A DNA stretch of 64,000 nt from Liolophura sinensis (taxonomy: Eukaryota; Mollusca; Polyplacophora; Chitonida; Chitonidae): the NCBI RefSeq assembly GCF_032854445.1, contig NC_088299.1, forward strand, positions 14,193,608-14,257,607. Direction: 5' to 3'. This document shows, piece after piece, positions 36,925 through 50,666 of this stretch (within the stretch, counting starts at the first letter, position 1; every line of letters starts with the position of its first letter). Under the pieces are notes generated by a model. The model ran no database searches and was not told the origin of the DNA. It saw only the letters and a list, made by a program, of their open reading frames with translations. A program made the position numbers and the translations under genes.

Positions 36925-37172
36925 TTTTAAATGCAGTTTTTTCTATGGAAAAATAAGTTGAATAAGTTTGAACGTTGTGCGAATACGTTTGCACATAAGC
37001 ACCCTGTGTACACGTCACTTTTTAACGAGATTCATTGAAATTGGTGTAAGACATCATGAAAAATCGGAAAAACAGAGTTTCGGGCCCTGTTGAAAATTCT
37101 CGATAATGACCGCCGTATAAATACCGATGTAGCACATGGTAAGGGTGCAATACCATAAAAAACATCTAAGAG

Positions 37173-38102
37173 ATGCCGAAACTCACACAAACAGAACGTG
37201 ATAGAGCCACTGGTATGGCCGACGTGAAAGCCAGCCAACACCACATTGCCAGAACATTCAACTGCAGTCAAGCCACCATCAGCAGACTGTTGGGTCGTTA
37301 CCGCCTAACAGGCAGGACACAAGATCGTCCGGCGACGTCAACGGCGGAAACGGCGGAAACGGCACTGGGACACCCCATCAGCAGAGGCACAGTCTTACGA
37401 CGACTCAGCGTGAGTGGTATCAGAGCCTATCGCCCCTTCCGTGGAATGGCATTGACTCCTCTACACCGTCAAAACAGGCTGCGTTGGGCAAGAGTTGTAC
37501 GTCGATGGCAGCGACGAGACTGGGAAAGGGTGCTGTTCACTGATGAAAGCCGATATAACCTCTTCAGAAATGATGGTCGAATTCGTGTGTATCGACGCAG
37601 GGGAGAGCGATTGGCACAAAACTGCATTCAGAATGTCCACCCTTTTGGTGCTGGTGGGGTGCTTGTATGGGGTGGAATTTGTGGACAGGTGAGAACGAGA
37701 TTGGTCATCATCCAAGGAAATCTGACTGGCCAAAGATACCGAGGTGAAATATTGGAACCTGTTGTGGTGTCATAACAACAAAGGGGTAACCTTTTGCAGC
37801 AGGACAATGCACGACCTCATACCGCCAGAGTTGTACTAAATTATCTGGACACCGTTGATGACAACGTACTGCCTTGGCCAGCACGATCGCCAGACATAAA
37901 TCCCTTAGAGCATCTGTGGGATCATCTTGATCGACGTCTGAGACAACGCGTCCCTCCCCCACAAAACAGGCAACAGCTCGAACAGGCTTTATTTGAGGAG
38001 TGGGACAGAATTCCTGATGACGTCATCCGGCGGCTGACGACTTCCATGAGGAGACGTATTTTGGCTTTAACTGATGCAGTGGGTGCTTACACACGCTACT
38101 AA
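37173..38102 (+). pseudogene. Tc1-like transposase pseudogene (DD34E)
   Basis: The frame begins MPKLTQTERD. An N-terminal helix-turn-helix DNA-binding region (residues about 1-48, with SQHHIARTFNCSQATISRLL) is followed by a shortened linker and a DDE catalytic domain. The first catalytic Asp is residue 124 in LFTDESR. The second is in QQDNARPHTA and the Glu in NPLEHLWD, exactly 34 residues later, hence DD34E. VWGG is also present. One in-frame TAA at 37773-37775 interrupts the gene without changing frame. The segment joining the DNA-binding and catalytic domains is about 30-40 residues shorter than usual, with a repeated TAETAET. The C-terminus ends normally in a TRY-type tail. Transposase cuts and inserts at TA sites. 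Confidence 0.92.
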
Positions 38103-38341
38103 CGATCTGTCTTTTGACATGATAGGACATTAGGTACACCTTTTTAAGGGAGTCCCTTTACTTGCATTTGTGTAATTTTTCAGATTTACTCCATGCCTTC
38201 TTTACTCGGCCTGACGGCAAGTGTAATATCCATATGGCATTGAATTTTTGAACAGAACTTGGGAAATGGTTTATTCCAATATAATGCTTATCATGTTGAT
38301 ACTGTCTGTCTTTCTTTTTCTTTCTTGTGGTGCTGAACAAG

Positions 38342-38372
38342 GTTATACGTTTCTTTTGCTCGGTAGCTTATA
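38342..38372 (-). repeat. Right terminal inverted repeat of the Tc1-like element
   Basis: GTTATACGTTTCTTTTGC is the inner part and complements the left end. The outer edge, CTTATA, includes the TA target site. Confidence 0.88.
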
Positions 38373-38825
38373 ACCCATGACGTCATGTATCACGTGTCTG
38401 CTTGAAAAACCTAAGTTGTTCGTTGTATGCAATAATGCACCTTACAATGAGTTACGGGTACAAGTGTTGGGTGAGGTATAAAGTCACAAACTACATGTTT
38501 TCTATTTTATCAAACACACTTGTTTGTATCAGGTCGCGGTATATATTGTAATTACGATGGGGTCACAAAAAATGTGTTCAGACGAAGTTAATACAAAACA
38601 GATGTGCTACTTTGTCTATACTTTACAAGTATGGAGAAGGAAAATGGTAAAAAGAAATGCTGAAAACGCATTATTTTCGAACGAATTGCATTGATGTGCA
38701 GATTTAACGCCACTCGAGTGAAAAAGCTGCAGAATTCAGTTTTCACTGTTACAAAAGACGCATAGTGTGTTACCGAGACGGTTTTGTTTTAACACAACCT
38801 CTGCCTTACATCACGGCACATGTTT

Positions 38826-39003
38826 ACCTAATTCTGCCTGTCATGGTTCTGGGGGTGTATAAGTTGCTACTGCATATATTTAAGCATTTACACGAACAGT
38901 TTAATAGAATAAAACCCTAACTGAGGTAAATTTGCAATAGGCCGTATTTCAACGGTTAGGTGTGACCATTTGCCAATTGTCACACTGTAGTCAATGCCTT
39001 TTT
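38826..39003 (+). repeat. Dispersed repeat C, copy 1
   Basis: Contains ACCTAATTCTGCC, then ATTTAAGCATTTACACGAAC, GAGGTAAATTTGCAA and GTGTGACCATTTGCCA. The same order of motifs occurs at 41041 and 56762. No coding frame, tRNA head or terminal repeat is visible. Confidence 0.75.
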
Positions 39004-39173
39004 TTAAACTTTCTATGATGCAATCGTTTATATTACACAGTGTTCACAGTACGAAGGAATTGCTCTTTGGTCACAATTTTTGCAACGTACCAAAAAAATA
39101 CGTTGAACGCATCCCCTAATTCATATCCCTAAGCGAACTTGCACTGATTCCACATAAAATTTGAATATGGTAT

Positions 39174-39308
39174 ACGTGATATTGATTTATTTATTTATTT
39201 GATTGGTGTTCTACGCTGTACTCAAGGATATTTCACTTAGACTAGGGCGGCCAGCATTATGGTGGGAGGAAACCGGGCAGAGCCCGGGGGAAACCCACAC
39301 GTGATATT
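39174..39308 (-). mobile_element. 5'-truncated SINE-A with 10-bp target duplication
   Basis: The body is 39184-39298 (TTTATTTGATTGGTGTTCTA to CGGGGGAAACCC). It is flanked by ACGTGATATT at 39174-39183 and 39299-39308. The duplication proves that the copy was truncated at insertion, not by later deletion. Confidence 0.85.
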
Positions 39309-41040
39309 AATGTGGTAAGACTATTTTTACCTTCACCACGCAGAAGAGCTCCGGACTGACGTTGTCTATTTTATATTAAAAGACCGTTAAGTTGTTGATT
39401 TCAGTTTATTTCCGTGATTACAAAGAGCCGTGTGTCGATTGGATTGTAAAACAGTACACACATTTAACATCTTAACATCTTTGGCATTCCTAGGCATCTT
39501 ACGTTTTCCTGTTCTTTGAAATTAAGTCAGTTATTAAATCAATGCTTACATCGATGCAACTCCCATATATCTGGTCATTGCACTCTGCTGATACAAATGT
39601 CAGCATAACTCCTCTACTGCAGTCACTTACCAAACGAAGTGTTGATGGAAAAAATAGCGTTTGTCCCAGAGGGTAAAAATAATCTCTGTCTCATTGTGCT
39701 TTCGTGATCTGAGTAAGCTGTCATGCTGTATGTACCCTTATTACCGGTTACTTAAGGTTCATTAAGTCTTTACAACAGCCTTAGTATGCAAGTGAACTAC
39801 AAACCGGTTGTCTTCAGAAATAGTTAAATATTACTGGCATACGGCATCTGACAATTATACCTGCGTGTTTCTATGCGTAGTTGACCTACCCATATGGGCC
39901 CATGATTTGTTAGATTACACAATCGGCCAACTGATCCCACTGTACAGCCTTTACTGTTTTACGGCAATACAACTAAGGTTTATTGGTGATACGTTTACTG
40001 TGTGAAGGTAATAAGGTAATAGAGCTCAAACAAACAATAACACCCGCCAACAGGGAGTCCCTAATAAATCTTCAGCGATGAAGCTAGAATAGACCGAGGG
40101 ACATTTGACTGATTGTGCCACTACTGTGAAGACTGCGGCTCGCAGGGTTTCCTTCCATCGACTGCTCTTTGGTAAAATAAGCAATAAGCCTTTGATTTTA
40201 GCTCAATATTAAATTTATGTGCCCATAAGATGTGTCCGTGCTTCTTTCAAACTAATTTTAGTCTTTTCGTCATGCCGTTTACCATTTATTCAATCCACCT
40301 GGGAAAGGAAAAACAGATACTTTTGTATCGGTACTTCAGGTATGTTTAAAAGACTTCAATACGGCTTTGCCAGGCAGCTGTGGGGTGAAACACACGTCTA
40401 TCTGAATGCAATATATTTTGATACTCTACTGAAAAGGGTTAATGGTAGTATCAAAGCTACCTGTAATGGCTTTCCTACGATGATAGCATACGACGACAGT
40501 CTTGGTTACAAGCCACCTGATATCAATTATAAAGAGCTGTCTGCACTGGCTCTTACAAGAACTTAGCGTTAGATCAGTTGTTGACACCCAGCATTGTTAA
40601 ATATGTGAGTTTATCATGTGTTAGCCTGACTAAAGCCGACAGCAACGCCTGCCTTCGCGTTGCCATCACTCTCTCTCTTTCTTTCTCTCCCTCTCATTTG
40701 TGCACTCATTTTGAAGTAACCATCATTTAACTATGACACAGCTGTCAAACGTCCAAAACCAACGCGATGCCATGATTCAAAGACTATATAATGGTCTTTA
40801 GAAAGAGCCTCTTTTATTACTCAGTCAGCGAGTAATTCCATTGCTATTTTAACTATTGTTTTGTTTGTTAAAGTCAGTGGAGTTCTCCAGCCCTCTATGA
40901 AGGGGAGTAATTCTTGTATCTCACGGAGCCCACAGTGCCCTTAATCCGCCAAATCTAGTGACAGTTCCATGGCTAATCATATAGCTAATTAAAACGTTAA
41001 TCCGTTTAATAAATTGGAATTAATATCACTGCATTTTTTT

Positions 41041-41262
41041 TACCTAACCCTGCTTAAGCCATGGTGTTGGGGGGGGGGGGGGGTAATTAGCTACCATTTA
41101 AGCATTTATATGAACAGTTAGAATAAATCCCTGAGGTAAATTGACAAGAGGCTGTATTTCACCGGTTGTGTGTGACCATTTGCCAGATATCACACTTTTG
41201 TCCCTACTCTGTTTTCACTCTCAATGCTGTACGTCTTTAATTATATCTATGTACGTATAGAC
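41041..41262 (+). repeat. Dispersed repeat C, copy 2
   Basis: Matches copy 1 through ATTTAAGCATTTATATGAAC, CTGAGGTAAATTGACAAGAG and GTGTGACCATTTGCCAG. It extends into TCAATGCTGTACGTCTTTAA, shared with copy 3. A poly-G tract lies inside at 41069-41083. Confidence 0.75.
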
Positions 41263-42650
41263 GGGATTTTACTTCAAACTGTTGTACTTTTGGGATTTCG
41301 CCAAAGGTATCGTCTTGTAAAACAGGACGGTCTCACTAACTACAAGGCCATGTTGTGCCATCTGGTTACCACGTATCTTGATGTATGACTTGACATTTAC
41401 CCTTATGGGAAGCCTCAAACGAATAAGTGCATACGCATCAATATTGCTAGCTTCAAGGTCTTTTACCTTATCTCGCCTGGGATTTGAAAACGTACTTGCC
41501 CAATATACAAGGCGGATATCATTGCCATTATGTCAGCGCGTGATTTTCTGGATCCTGAGACTGTTGACTATTCATTTGTGAAAGACCTCTGTAATTGCAA
41601 CTATAAGAAGCTTTCGCCTTGTTCTGCATTGTTATTGTAGCAATGCCATTTATAGAAGCTTGATTATTGTTTTTGTACTCGTGTTGTTTCTTGCTTCTTG
41701 TGTTGTTTCTTGCTTTTGTCACTTGGTTTGAAATTAACAGTACTGAGGCTTTTTTCTTTTTCCGGTTTAATATCCTGTATTAAACAAAATGCACTGGAAA
41801 ACTGGTGTATGATACGTCACTCTGCCCAATGGAATTTTTCACCAATCGCTGACCTAACTAGTGGACAAATGCGAACCACGTGATAACTTCAACCGCCGAG
41901 ATGGAAATTTTCACTGTTTTATTTTATTTTTAAAAAATTGATTTAACATTTAATTGTATTCTGTCTGCAGCTGCATTGCGTCAGTCTTTGTGCGTAGTGG
42001 GTGGCAAACTCATTGTAATACGCCATAGCTAGCCTAATGACTGACAGGCGCGCTAAAACTGTAAAAGCCCTTGTCCACATTTCCCATGAACTATCTTGCG
42101 ATTTGTCGCGTTTTTGTCTTGCCGAGACGGCGACTCTTTCCAGGATCTGACAAAGTGCTTTTCACTTCTCACTTGGAATTTAATCATTGCTGTTACTTAT
42201 TTGGTTTTCTGAAACACCATGCTGGAGGAATGTACATAAAGTATGACTTCCGTTTTGATTTCTACATATACGTGGCCCCAGAGTTAAACCTGCCTATCAC
42301 AACATTGCCATCCAAACGATAGTCCCGCCTTATTCCTTTCTTTATGCCGTGTCTACATCATTCTAGCGATTTCTCCGAATTCTTTTACTATTTTACTGTA
42401 TATTCTCGCGAAAGAAATGCATAACTAACATGTTGGTGACACCAGATCCCACAAACTTACACACTGTATGCACAAATGTGAACTAGTGCCATGGTTTACT
42501 GACATTCTAAATTTATCAGTGTGAACCTTGGCTGAAAGTGACAACGCATTAAATTAATTATTCACCTTTGAGCAAAACAGATTTTAAAAGATTTTCTATA
42601 ATGCAACCATATGCGTTGCTTTTTGGCACCCTGTATAAATTTATTTCTTT

Positions 42651-42872
42651 ACTTATTTATTTGATTGGTGTCAAAATATTTCACTTGACAGCAGCCAGCA
42701 TTGTGGTGGGAGGAAACTGGGCAGAACCCGGGGCAAACCCACGACCATTCACAGGTTGCTGGCACACTTACGGGATAAAGTCAGCATAAGCTGGACTTGA
42801 ACTCACAGCGACAGCATTGTTGATAGGTTCCTGGATCATTGCGCCATGCTGGCGTGCTAGCTCCTTCGGCCA
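42651..42872 (-). mobile_element. SINE-A copy, old, with internal deletion
   Basis: TTTATTTGATTGGTGTCAAA lacks the ACGCCGTACTCAAG block and part of the CGGCGG block. GGTGGGAGGAAACTGGGCAG, CTGGACTTGAACTCACAGCG and a GCTGGCGTGCTAGC head remain. Confidence 0.85.
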
Positions 42873-43487
42873 TGGAAGTATAAATGGAGTAAGTCAATCC
42901 CAAATAGGACAAGGGGATATTTAAAAATTACACATGACTTTAAAGTCAACACTAGAACAGGTAAGAAATGAAATGTTTGTGGAGGATATTTTGTTTCAAT
43001 CCCGGAGGATTCAAACCTAATAGGTTATACCTGTGACAATATTTCAGCAGTACAAATTCGAAATAATTAGTTTTCCCTTCCTTTTAACAAAAGGGTCCAT
43101 AGTGTGATATTCTCATGTGTTCAACCATCTCGAGTGAAACACGTATATCTAGCGTCCTTGACCTCTTCGTTGTCCCTTCTTCATACTCCATAGAGATATT
43201 GATTCCGATGTTTCAGGATTCATTCATGGTCTAAGCTCAAATATTTCCTCGACTATTCTGTTGGGAAATAAGAGAATCAATCACTAAATATATCAATATA
43301 TTGAATGAAATAGCCAACGGACCTATCGCAGAACTACTATCATAGAGGATATCTCTGCTTGCTAAAATGTTGAGTTTGATTCAAAGATCCTGGGCTTGTA
43401 CTTATCAAGCAACTTAAATCATAAATTGCAACTGCTTAAAAAGTCAAACGCAGAATAGGAAACAACTCAAATTATGGTTAGTACCTT

Positions 43488-43732
43488 TCAATACAGTAAA
43501 GTTATTTATTTGATTTGTGTTTTACGCCGTACTCAAGAATATTTCACTTATACGACGGCGGCCAGCATTATGGTAGGAGGAAACCGGGCAGAACCCACGA
43601 CCATCCGCAGGTTGCTGGCAGACCTTCCCACTTACGGCCACAGCGACCGCATTGGTGAGAGCCTTCTGGGTCATTACCCAGCGCTAGCGCGCTAACCAAC
43701 TGAGCCACGGAGGCCCTCTCAATACAGTAAAG
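43488..43732 (-). mobile_element. SINE-A with 14-bp target duplication and internal deletion
   Basis: The body, 43502-43718, is flanked by perfect TCAATACAGTAAAG at 43488-43501 and 43719-43732. The head complement GTGGCTCAGTTGGTTAGCG (A box) is intact. The AGCCCGGGGGAA block and the part encoding the B box (CTGGACTTGAAC) are deleted, so pol III transcription of this copy should be impaired. Confidence 0.93.
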
Positions 43733-46621
43733 AATGAGTGTACAAACTTTAAACTTCTTCGAACAAAATATTTTAGTCGTAACTTTGTTTGAATTTTTTA
43801 CTTAAGTTCTCAGACGTTTGATAAATATGGGCCCTGTTGACTTCCAACAGTGTACAGTTGAAGTCTCCCTTTGAATGACGTTACCTGCAGTTTATATTCC
43901 ATAGTTCAAGATGTAATTTACCCCAGTGCAATTGTTTTATAAGGATTCAATCGTGTCTTTGACCCCGGCTAATGCCGACTTTCTATTCGGGCTCAACCGG
44001 TGTTCCCCGTAGATTAAACATGGCCGCCCTAAGTCAAGGGACATATGGTTTAATTCTATTTTGTGTTCAGGGCCTGGTACCAATGACCAGGTCAGCTAAG
44101 CAAACCGGCCCATACATTATCTCCGACGCCTGACTTAAAGCTCCGATGACAGTCGACGCTTTTGGGTGAATACTAAAAGCTACGTTCCATATCAGCCGTG
44201 AATTATTCATATCACGGGCGCGTATCGGTGTCACTAAAGTCTGGCCACGCGATAGAAAATGTGTCTGCAAATAGTTTAGCTTTTGTAATTTCACCGAAAC
44301 TAAAACAGGATCATACTTGTATAATGTGCATAATTCATTACACCCCATGTGTGTATGTGTGTTCCTTCCGTAACTGGTTGAACTGAGTGAAGTTTTTAAG
44401 TATTTCCAGATGCCAGTATTCCGTCAGAAAAGAGCGCCGGGTGGAACTGTACGCGGTCATTGGTACACAAAACACAAATCAAATAGACTTTCCGTTATGA
44501 TGTTAGTCCGAAAGTAACCCGTGGGGCAATCTCAATCCGATAATAACAATAATCGACTAAAATAGAAAAACGACGTCCATTAATCGCCAGTAGAAAGAAG
44601 ACAACTGGATAGGTTTCATTGTTAAGATGATCCCGCCTGTTACCCAGCAGCGCGCTCGTGCGGCGAATGATAAATTTTGGTGATTTTTTTTTTTTGAAAC
44701 CTGTACATGCTACATGCTCGTGGAGTGTTCGTAGCAGTCAACATTTCTCTTTATAAAAAGCACTTACCACATTATTTCATGTACCCAAATTAAACAGCTC
44801 GGGCACTTAGACACAGTGGCTGCACATCGTCAAACGTCTGTTAAACAAGTTATAGAAAGGAAAGCCTTTGGTATCCAGGGGCAGCGTTTTGGGGGGAGAT
44901 AAATCATGGAAACCCTGGGGAAAGCCTCAGGATACGAGACAGATGAGTCGGGGAGTGGGTCTGCATTAATACCGTGTGCAATATTGCTTACTCATATGCA
45001 GAAACATGTACAAACAGCGGGTAGATTCCCAGACAATGTGCAGGACAGTATATATTGTAGACAAGGGTTGAGCAAATACCAGTAATGGAGTAGTTACAGC
45101 ATGCGGAGATTTTATCACAGACTTTATTTTAACTACTCTGAATCGTTATAGATGAAACCAACGAGAGATCTCTCTAGCCAAGTTAAAAATGTTGCAGCTC
45201 AGAATAACTGATAAATTACATTAGGCGTTAAATTATGACTAAAGCCTAACGCAAGAAGTTGTTGTATTGTAATCTTAAAATAATCTGGTTGATAACTAGG
45301 TGGAGAAAAAAACTTTTCTTTCGTGCGAACGATAACCAAGTTGGGAAAAGAAAAGATGGTCCCCAGGCGATATCAGTAAAACATATTAATGTAAGTCTTC
45401 CCGTGAAAATGCCTAATATGGGTTACAGCTTTATTTTTTACGTTGGTTGGAATATTTATGGCTCTGTGACGTCATCAATGTATTGAATATGATTGCATCT
45501 GTTAGGACACGATCAGAGAATAATTATACCCGAGATTGTTTTAGTAAAAGAATTCTTTTATTTACTGGCTGAATGACGTGATAGAAGACAGCGCAAATTA
45601 TCCTGTGCGTAAGGACAACCGGCTGAGACTAATAACACCACGGCGGAGTAATAAAACCTCCGGCAAACAGGTCATGGCTGGCGGTTGATTCCCAGCAAGC
45701 TGAGGGAGTCGCTGATCGACAGCGGCTCAATTACTACTGATAGAGCTCGTCCTCATAGAGCAATTAGTTAAACAAGCTAAACGAGCTACTCTATCGCGTC
45801 TGTTGACAAGTGATTATCGAGTTCGTAGTCCAGAAAGGGCTGGCCACCATAACGATGGAGATTGGCTAGTAACGAGGCTTGGAGTATGGTGTCCGGATGA
45901 CAGACGGTGCTGTGTTCCCTCCAGACTGTCGGTGCACGGCCACGTACAACAATGAGAAACAATCAATAGGCAAATAGTCCACCTTATGGCTTCAGTGTTC
46001 GATCTTGTTTTTTTTTTTTGTGGAATGAATAATACAGGGTAGGCGATATAAATCCCTGTCGCAGCATTGCTTGGAGGTCGGCCAAAGTTGGCCTGTGACA
46101 GTAATTTTTCAAAACTATCTTCCACATTTTTACTCCTATTTTTTATCTCGAAATCTGATAGCGCTTCATGATAGAGACGGATACGGAGGGCTTTTTCCTA
46201 CAGAAGCGGTTCATTGATCCCAAGCTGAAAACGAACCCTGTATTTTATTAAGGGAACAGTGAATATTTTATTTCGTTTATTGCCACTGTTATTTACTGCT
46301 GTACATCGCTCTGCTGCTCATTGGGACCCGAGTTTTGCTCCTTTGTGTGTGACATCTTTTTGATTGTTAATCTTGTGGTATTTACATCATAAACTTTTCG
46401 GACGAATACATAAGTCTGAGGTTCTTTTTATGAGCGCTCGACAATTATAGACTGTCTATGGAATTAACAAGAAATATGTCTGGAATGAGAAGTCCGTGTA
46501 AAAATCATTACTTTTAAAGAAAAAGTGCCGGGGAGGTTGATAGTTTGACCACCCAGAGAAGCTAAGGTTTCGGGTATTCAAAACCGTCAGCATATAATTT
46601 TTCCTATTATTTATTTGCAGT

Positions 46622-46676
46622 TATATAGATTCAAACTCATGCGCTTGCAATTTCTAGCCAGCTGAACCGAGGTTCC
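46622..46676 (-). mobile_element. tRNA-like SINE head fragment
   Basis: The minus strand reads GGAACCTCGGTTCAGCTGG (A box region) and then ATGAGTTTGAATCTATA (B box-like). No acceptor-stem pairing is evident, so this is a SINE relic rather than a tRNA gene. Confidence 0.35.
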
Positions 46677-48079
46677 ATTTTGACGGGTCACGTGATTGAG
46701 CAGGCTAATTTGTCCAATCAGAATAGGTGAAGTCCTTTGTCCCCGAGTGCAGTTAATCCGGATGTGACCTGAATAGGTCTGAGAATTCCACAGTACTCAC
46801 TGATTGATATAGGAGTAATCCTGTTTAACAATATTGATAACGTACAAGTTCGAGAACTTGACAATAACAACTTGACCGAGCGAGGTATAGTACAATATCA
46901 AACCCAACATCGCAGTTATACATGTCGATTTTGCAGCTTTTAGTAACCATGACTATAACGAAACAAACTGGAACCAAATTGCAATCAACGTGTCAATTAC
47001 ATACAAGTTAACTCAGTGTTGCTGAGCATGGAGTCCTTAACATCTGCACACCCAAATCCCTGTCAGCCTCTTGTTAGCCGACTTCTGAGACAATACAAGC
47101 AATACATGTCCATGCGTTGTGATGATAGAAATCTGGTCTTAAGATGTCTCAAAGACTTCAAGAGTAGGAAGACACCAGCTTGACAATAGATACACTGATT
47201 TTTATTACTCAAGCTTGACAATAGATGAAAACAGATGACAATAGATAACGTTTTAACCCGTGATCTTACCTGACTATTCAGCATCCTTTGTTGCCAACTA
47301 ATGCACAACTAATAGTAATTTCCAGAGCCTTGCCTAACTAAAAGAGTCACACGTATAAGCCAGAAAAACAAAAAACTGTGCCAAACTTACACCTAAAATA
47401 AGTGTCAGGAATCGCTGACACAAGATCGGTCTCTGCCAAATGATGCTTGAAGTCAGTCCATACATCACCCGATTACCAGGATGAAGATCCAGACTAAAAT
47501 TTAACCATGTACGTCTTTGCTTGCCTATAATGGGTGAACATTCAAAATTCAACGGCTTTTTTTGGTAAACATGATAAAACAACTGTTTTAAGTCGTGCTG
47601 GTAGCAAAGGAACAGAAACATGTGAGGACTGAGAGCTATAATGTTAAACAGCCACCCCTCTTCCCGCCTTTGAGGTGTGCACATTGAGTACAGAGGTATG
47701 AGCCGGCTGATGATAAAACGAAACCGACTGTAACTCGCTTTAGTAGTAACATAGAAGAAACATTAATATTTTCTCCCGTTTCGCCAGCTCGATTGACATT
47801 GCGAAGAGGCAATGACATGATGATGTCACAGAGCACTGGTCGGAAGTATGCATGCTGGCTGAACAGATTTCATGGACGTACGGCTGCCATTTTCCCCTCT
47901 GCATGAACGCGAAAAAAAATGAATTTATGTTATATCTCAAAACAAAATAGGGATGTTGCCACAAGGCCATATCGGTACCTGCAATTTACCTAATTTATGA
48001 AATCTGACCAGATCGCGCCAAAAGAGGGACTTGAAATTTTATTTTTCACACTGTGGATAGATAACCATCGCTGAAACTC

Positions 48080-48790
48080 TCCATTGCCCCAAGGCCATAT
48101 CGCTTCAGCTCTGCATTGCTCTATCCCTCCGTGGTCCTGTGGGTTCATTTGCACTGACGTTCCATTTCTATGTCGCTCCATTGCTCTTCCCCTGGTTTGC
48201 TCTACAGCTACATTGCTCTATCTCTGCAATACTCTGTCACTGCATTGCTTTATCTCTTTATTGTTATGTAGGTTCATTGCTCTGACACTCTATTGGTCTA
48301 TCTCTACATTGATCTGACGCTGCATTGCTATGTCGCGGCATTGCTCTATCTCTGCATTGCTCTGTGGGTTTATTGCTCTGATACCCTATTGCTCTATCGC
48401 TGCATTGCTCTGTGGGGCTCATTGCGCTATATCTATATTGCTGTGTGGGTTCATTGCTTTATCGCTCTATTGCTCTATCTCTACATTGCTCTTACGCTGC
48501 ATTGCTCTGTGGGGCTCATTGCTCTATATGTACATTGCCCTGGGCTCACTTGTTCGAAAGTGTATTTGTGTTAGTGTATTAAGACAGGTATTAACTTTAG
48601 TCTTGACTAAAGTCCATTTCTTTTATTTTAGGGAAAGACTGGTGTTAAACCCTAGCTTAACTTTTCAATACCCTTTTGAACAACCGGCACCTAGCGCTTT
48701 AATGCTCTGTCACCCCATTGTTGTATGGCTCCATCGCTCTGTCGCTGCACTTCTCCATCGCCCCATAGTTGTAATGCTCTATTTCTAGAT
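48080..48790. repeat. Short-period degenerate repeat, CATTGCTCT-based
   Basis: Units of about 11-13 bp such as TGCATTGCTCTATCTC and TGCTCTGTGGG fill 48080-48545. After roughly 145 bp of unrelated sequence they reappear at 48690-48790 (GCTCTGTCGCTGCACTTCTC). Leu/Ile/Cys-rich open frames of 77-152 codons here come from the repeat and are not credible membrane proteins. Confidence 0.85.
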
Positions 48791-50489
48791 CGGGTTGTCA
48801 TAATCGGAGAAAACAACAGTGATGATACTTCTCGGCCACCATAGAAATAGCCTTATGAAACCTTTTACATATTGATGGGCGTACTGAAAGGAGAATGTGT
48901 GTCACTTCAATCTAGGTTTTAATCTCCCATTTTGCGACATTGCGGTAACTGGGGATCTTCCTAAAGGGCAGCGTGTTTCAAAGCTGTTGGAAGGCGAGCA
49001 GTTTAGATTAAATATCCTAAAGTACTTGGGGGAAATATTCCACTCTGGAATCTACGCCCTTGGGGGTTTAAGGGAGTATCCTACCCATCTGTCTGTCCAC
49101 TTCACTTCAGTCAGCCTGTGAGACCAGACGAATCCCCACCCCAATGATGTATTTATGATCCGCCGCTACCGCCCGCCACATCGGCACTTTGCCTGGACCC
49201 AAGGGATAACTGTATTTGTGACGACACATTAAATATGTGGTGAAGGATGACCAATATCCGATATAAATTAACCAGAATCTTTTATGGCTGCTTTGCCATG
49301 CCATTTACAGGTCTATCTAGACACTGGACTTTTGTGATGCCCTACCCTCTAATTCGTTTTGGTCCCTAACAGCAATGCGTATAAAGTCCTCTTCCGAATT
49401 TGTCATCGTTTTGCAAATTATCTTAACCACGTTTAGGCTATAATCGCCTTGAGAGTAATAATCATAGCGAATGTGTGATTTAGGTCTTGTCTAATTTCCG
49501 GTGCGCTTTCAATCGGACTATTTCAGATCTAAACCACCCTTCTGTGGACATAAGTGCAATCTGTCCTCTGCTTCATCATCGGTGTCATGCCAGACAACCA
49601 ATAAAATCTCCAAGAACTGGGGCGAGTAAAAGAGCTATAGATATATCAGTCACTCAGGGTGCTCCCTTTAAGAATGAAGGGAAGAGAAAGTACTAATTAC
49701 ACAGTGGACCAAGATGCTCTGCGATAAACCCAAAAAACATCAGAATGGGATTAGATCAATCTGGAATCGTGTTGTAGGTTGAAGTACACACTATGTTTTT
49801 ATTACTCTTTCTTCTTAGAACTTGCAGAAAGAAGATTGCTTTCGTGATCATAACACCTGCAAATAGGGCTTTCTTGTTGAAAAAGGAGAAATAATCAACT
49901 GACAGGATGAGGTTATGTTTCAATGACTGCTTTTCCTTTAGAATCATTTGACCTGTCAAAAACAGAGCGACAGCATCCCGATATCTGGGATATAAATGAC
50001 GAAATTAATCAATATTAACAAACGGAAAAAATGTCGAATTAATTAAGATAGCTGTCTTCTTCCAAGGGCATTTCGTCGACAACGAAAGCAACTTAAACAT
50101 TTCTTTTACTGTGGCGATCTAAATTTGATATTAAAACCAATTGGAATTGTCATTTTTTAAGCTATCATATCAAGGGATCTGTGCTCATGTAAAGAGCATA
50201 TAGAGTGTGGCGTTTTAATCATGCCCAGTGCATCAGTGTTCCAAAAATACAGGGCTAATCGAATAGAGCCCAATAATCCAGCATTTAAAACTCTTAGGAA
50301 AGTATGCAGTTTTTTGTACCGGGTAAAGTAGGATAGCTTTTTGTACCTGCTGTTTTTGCGCTTGCTTTTTAGTGCCGATTTCTTGCAAGACAAACGTGTA
50401 ATTGCTGGGTTTATTACAAAATGTTTCACTTCCAAGACGGTGACCAAACGTAAGTCTATGTGTGAACGTTTGGCAGCCCTTACGTAATT

Positions 50490-50666
50490 CACTTATTTAT
50501 TTATTTAATTGTTTTTTTAAGCCGTATTCAAGAATATTTCTCTTATACGACAGAATTATGGCGGGAGGAAACCGGGCAGAGCCCGGGGGAAATCCACGAC
50601 GATTCGCAGGCTGCTAACAGAGCTTCCCACTTACTGCCGGAGAGGAAGCCAGCCTGAGCTGAGCCC
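50490..50666 (-). mobile_element. SINE-A copy, head missing
   Basis: TTTATTTATTTAATTGTTTT, TATTCAAGAATATTTCTCTT, AAACCGGGCAGAGCCCGGGG and AGGAAGCCAGCCTGAGCTGA are all SINE-A. The tRNA-like head is absent. Confidence 0.87.

Larger units (their letters stand above)
36894..38372 (+). mobile_element. Complete Tc1/mariner (DD34E) element, 1.48 kb, inactivated
   Basis: A transposase gene relic lies between 31-bp terminal inverted repeats that differ at two positions. TATA/TA at each edge fits the TA target duplication of this superfamily. The size is normal for Tc1-like elements. Non-coding flanks of about 250 bp separate each end from the gene. The left end faces the transposase start. Loss of an internal block and one stop codon make it non-autonomous now. 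Confidence 0.88.

Noticed and set aside
48084-48788. Leu/Ile/Cys-rich frames resembling small membrane proteins
   Set aside because: They derive from short-period CATTGCTCT repeats; hydrophobicity follows from the repeat's codon content.
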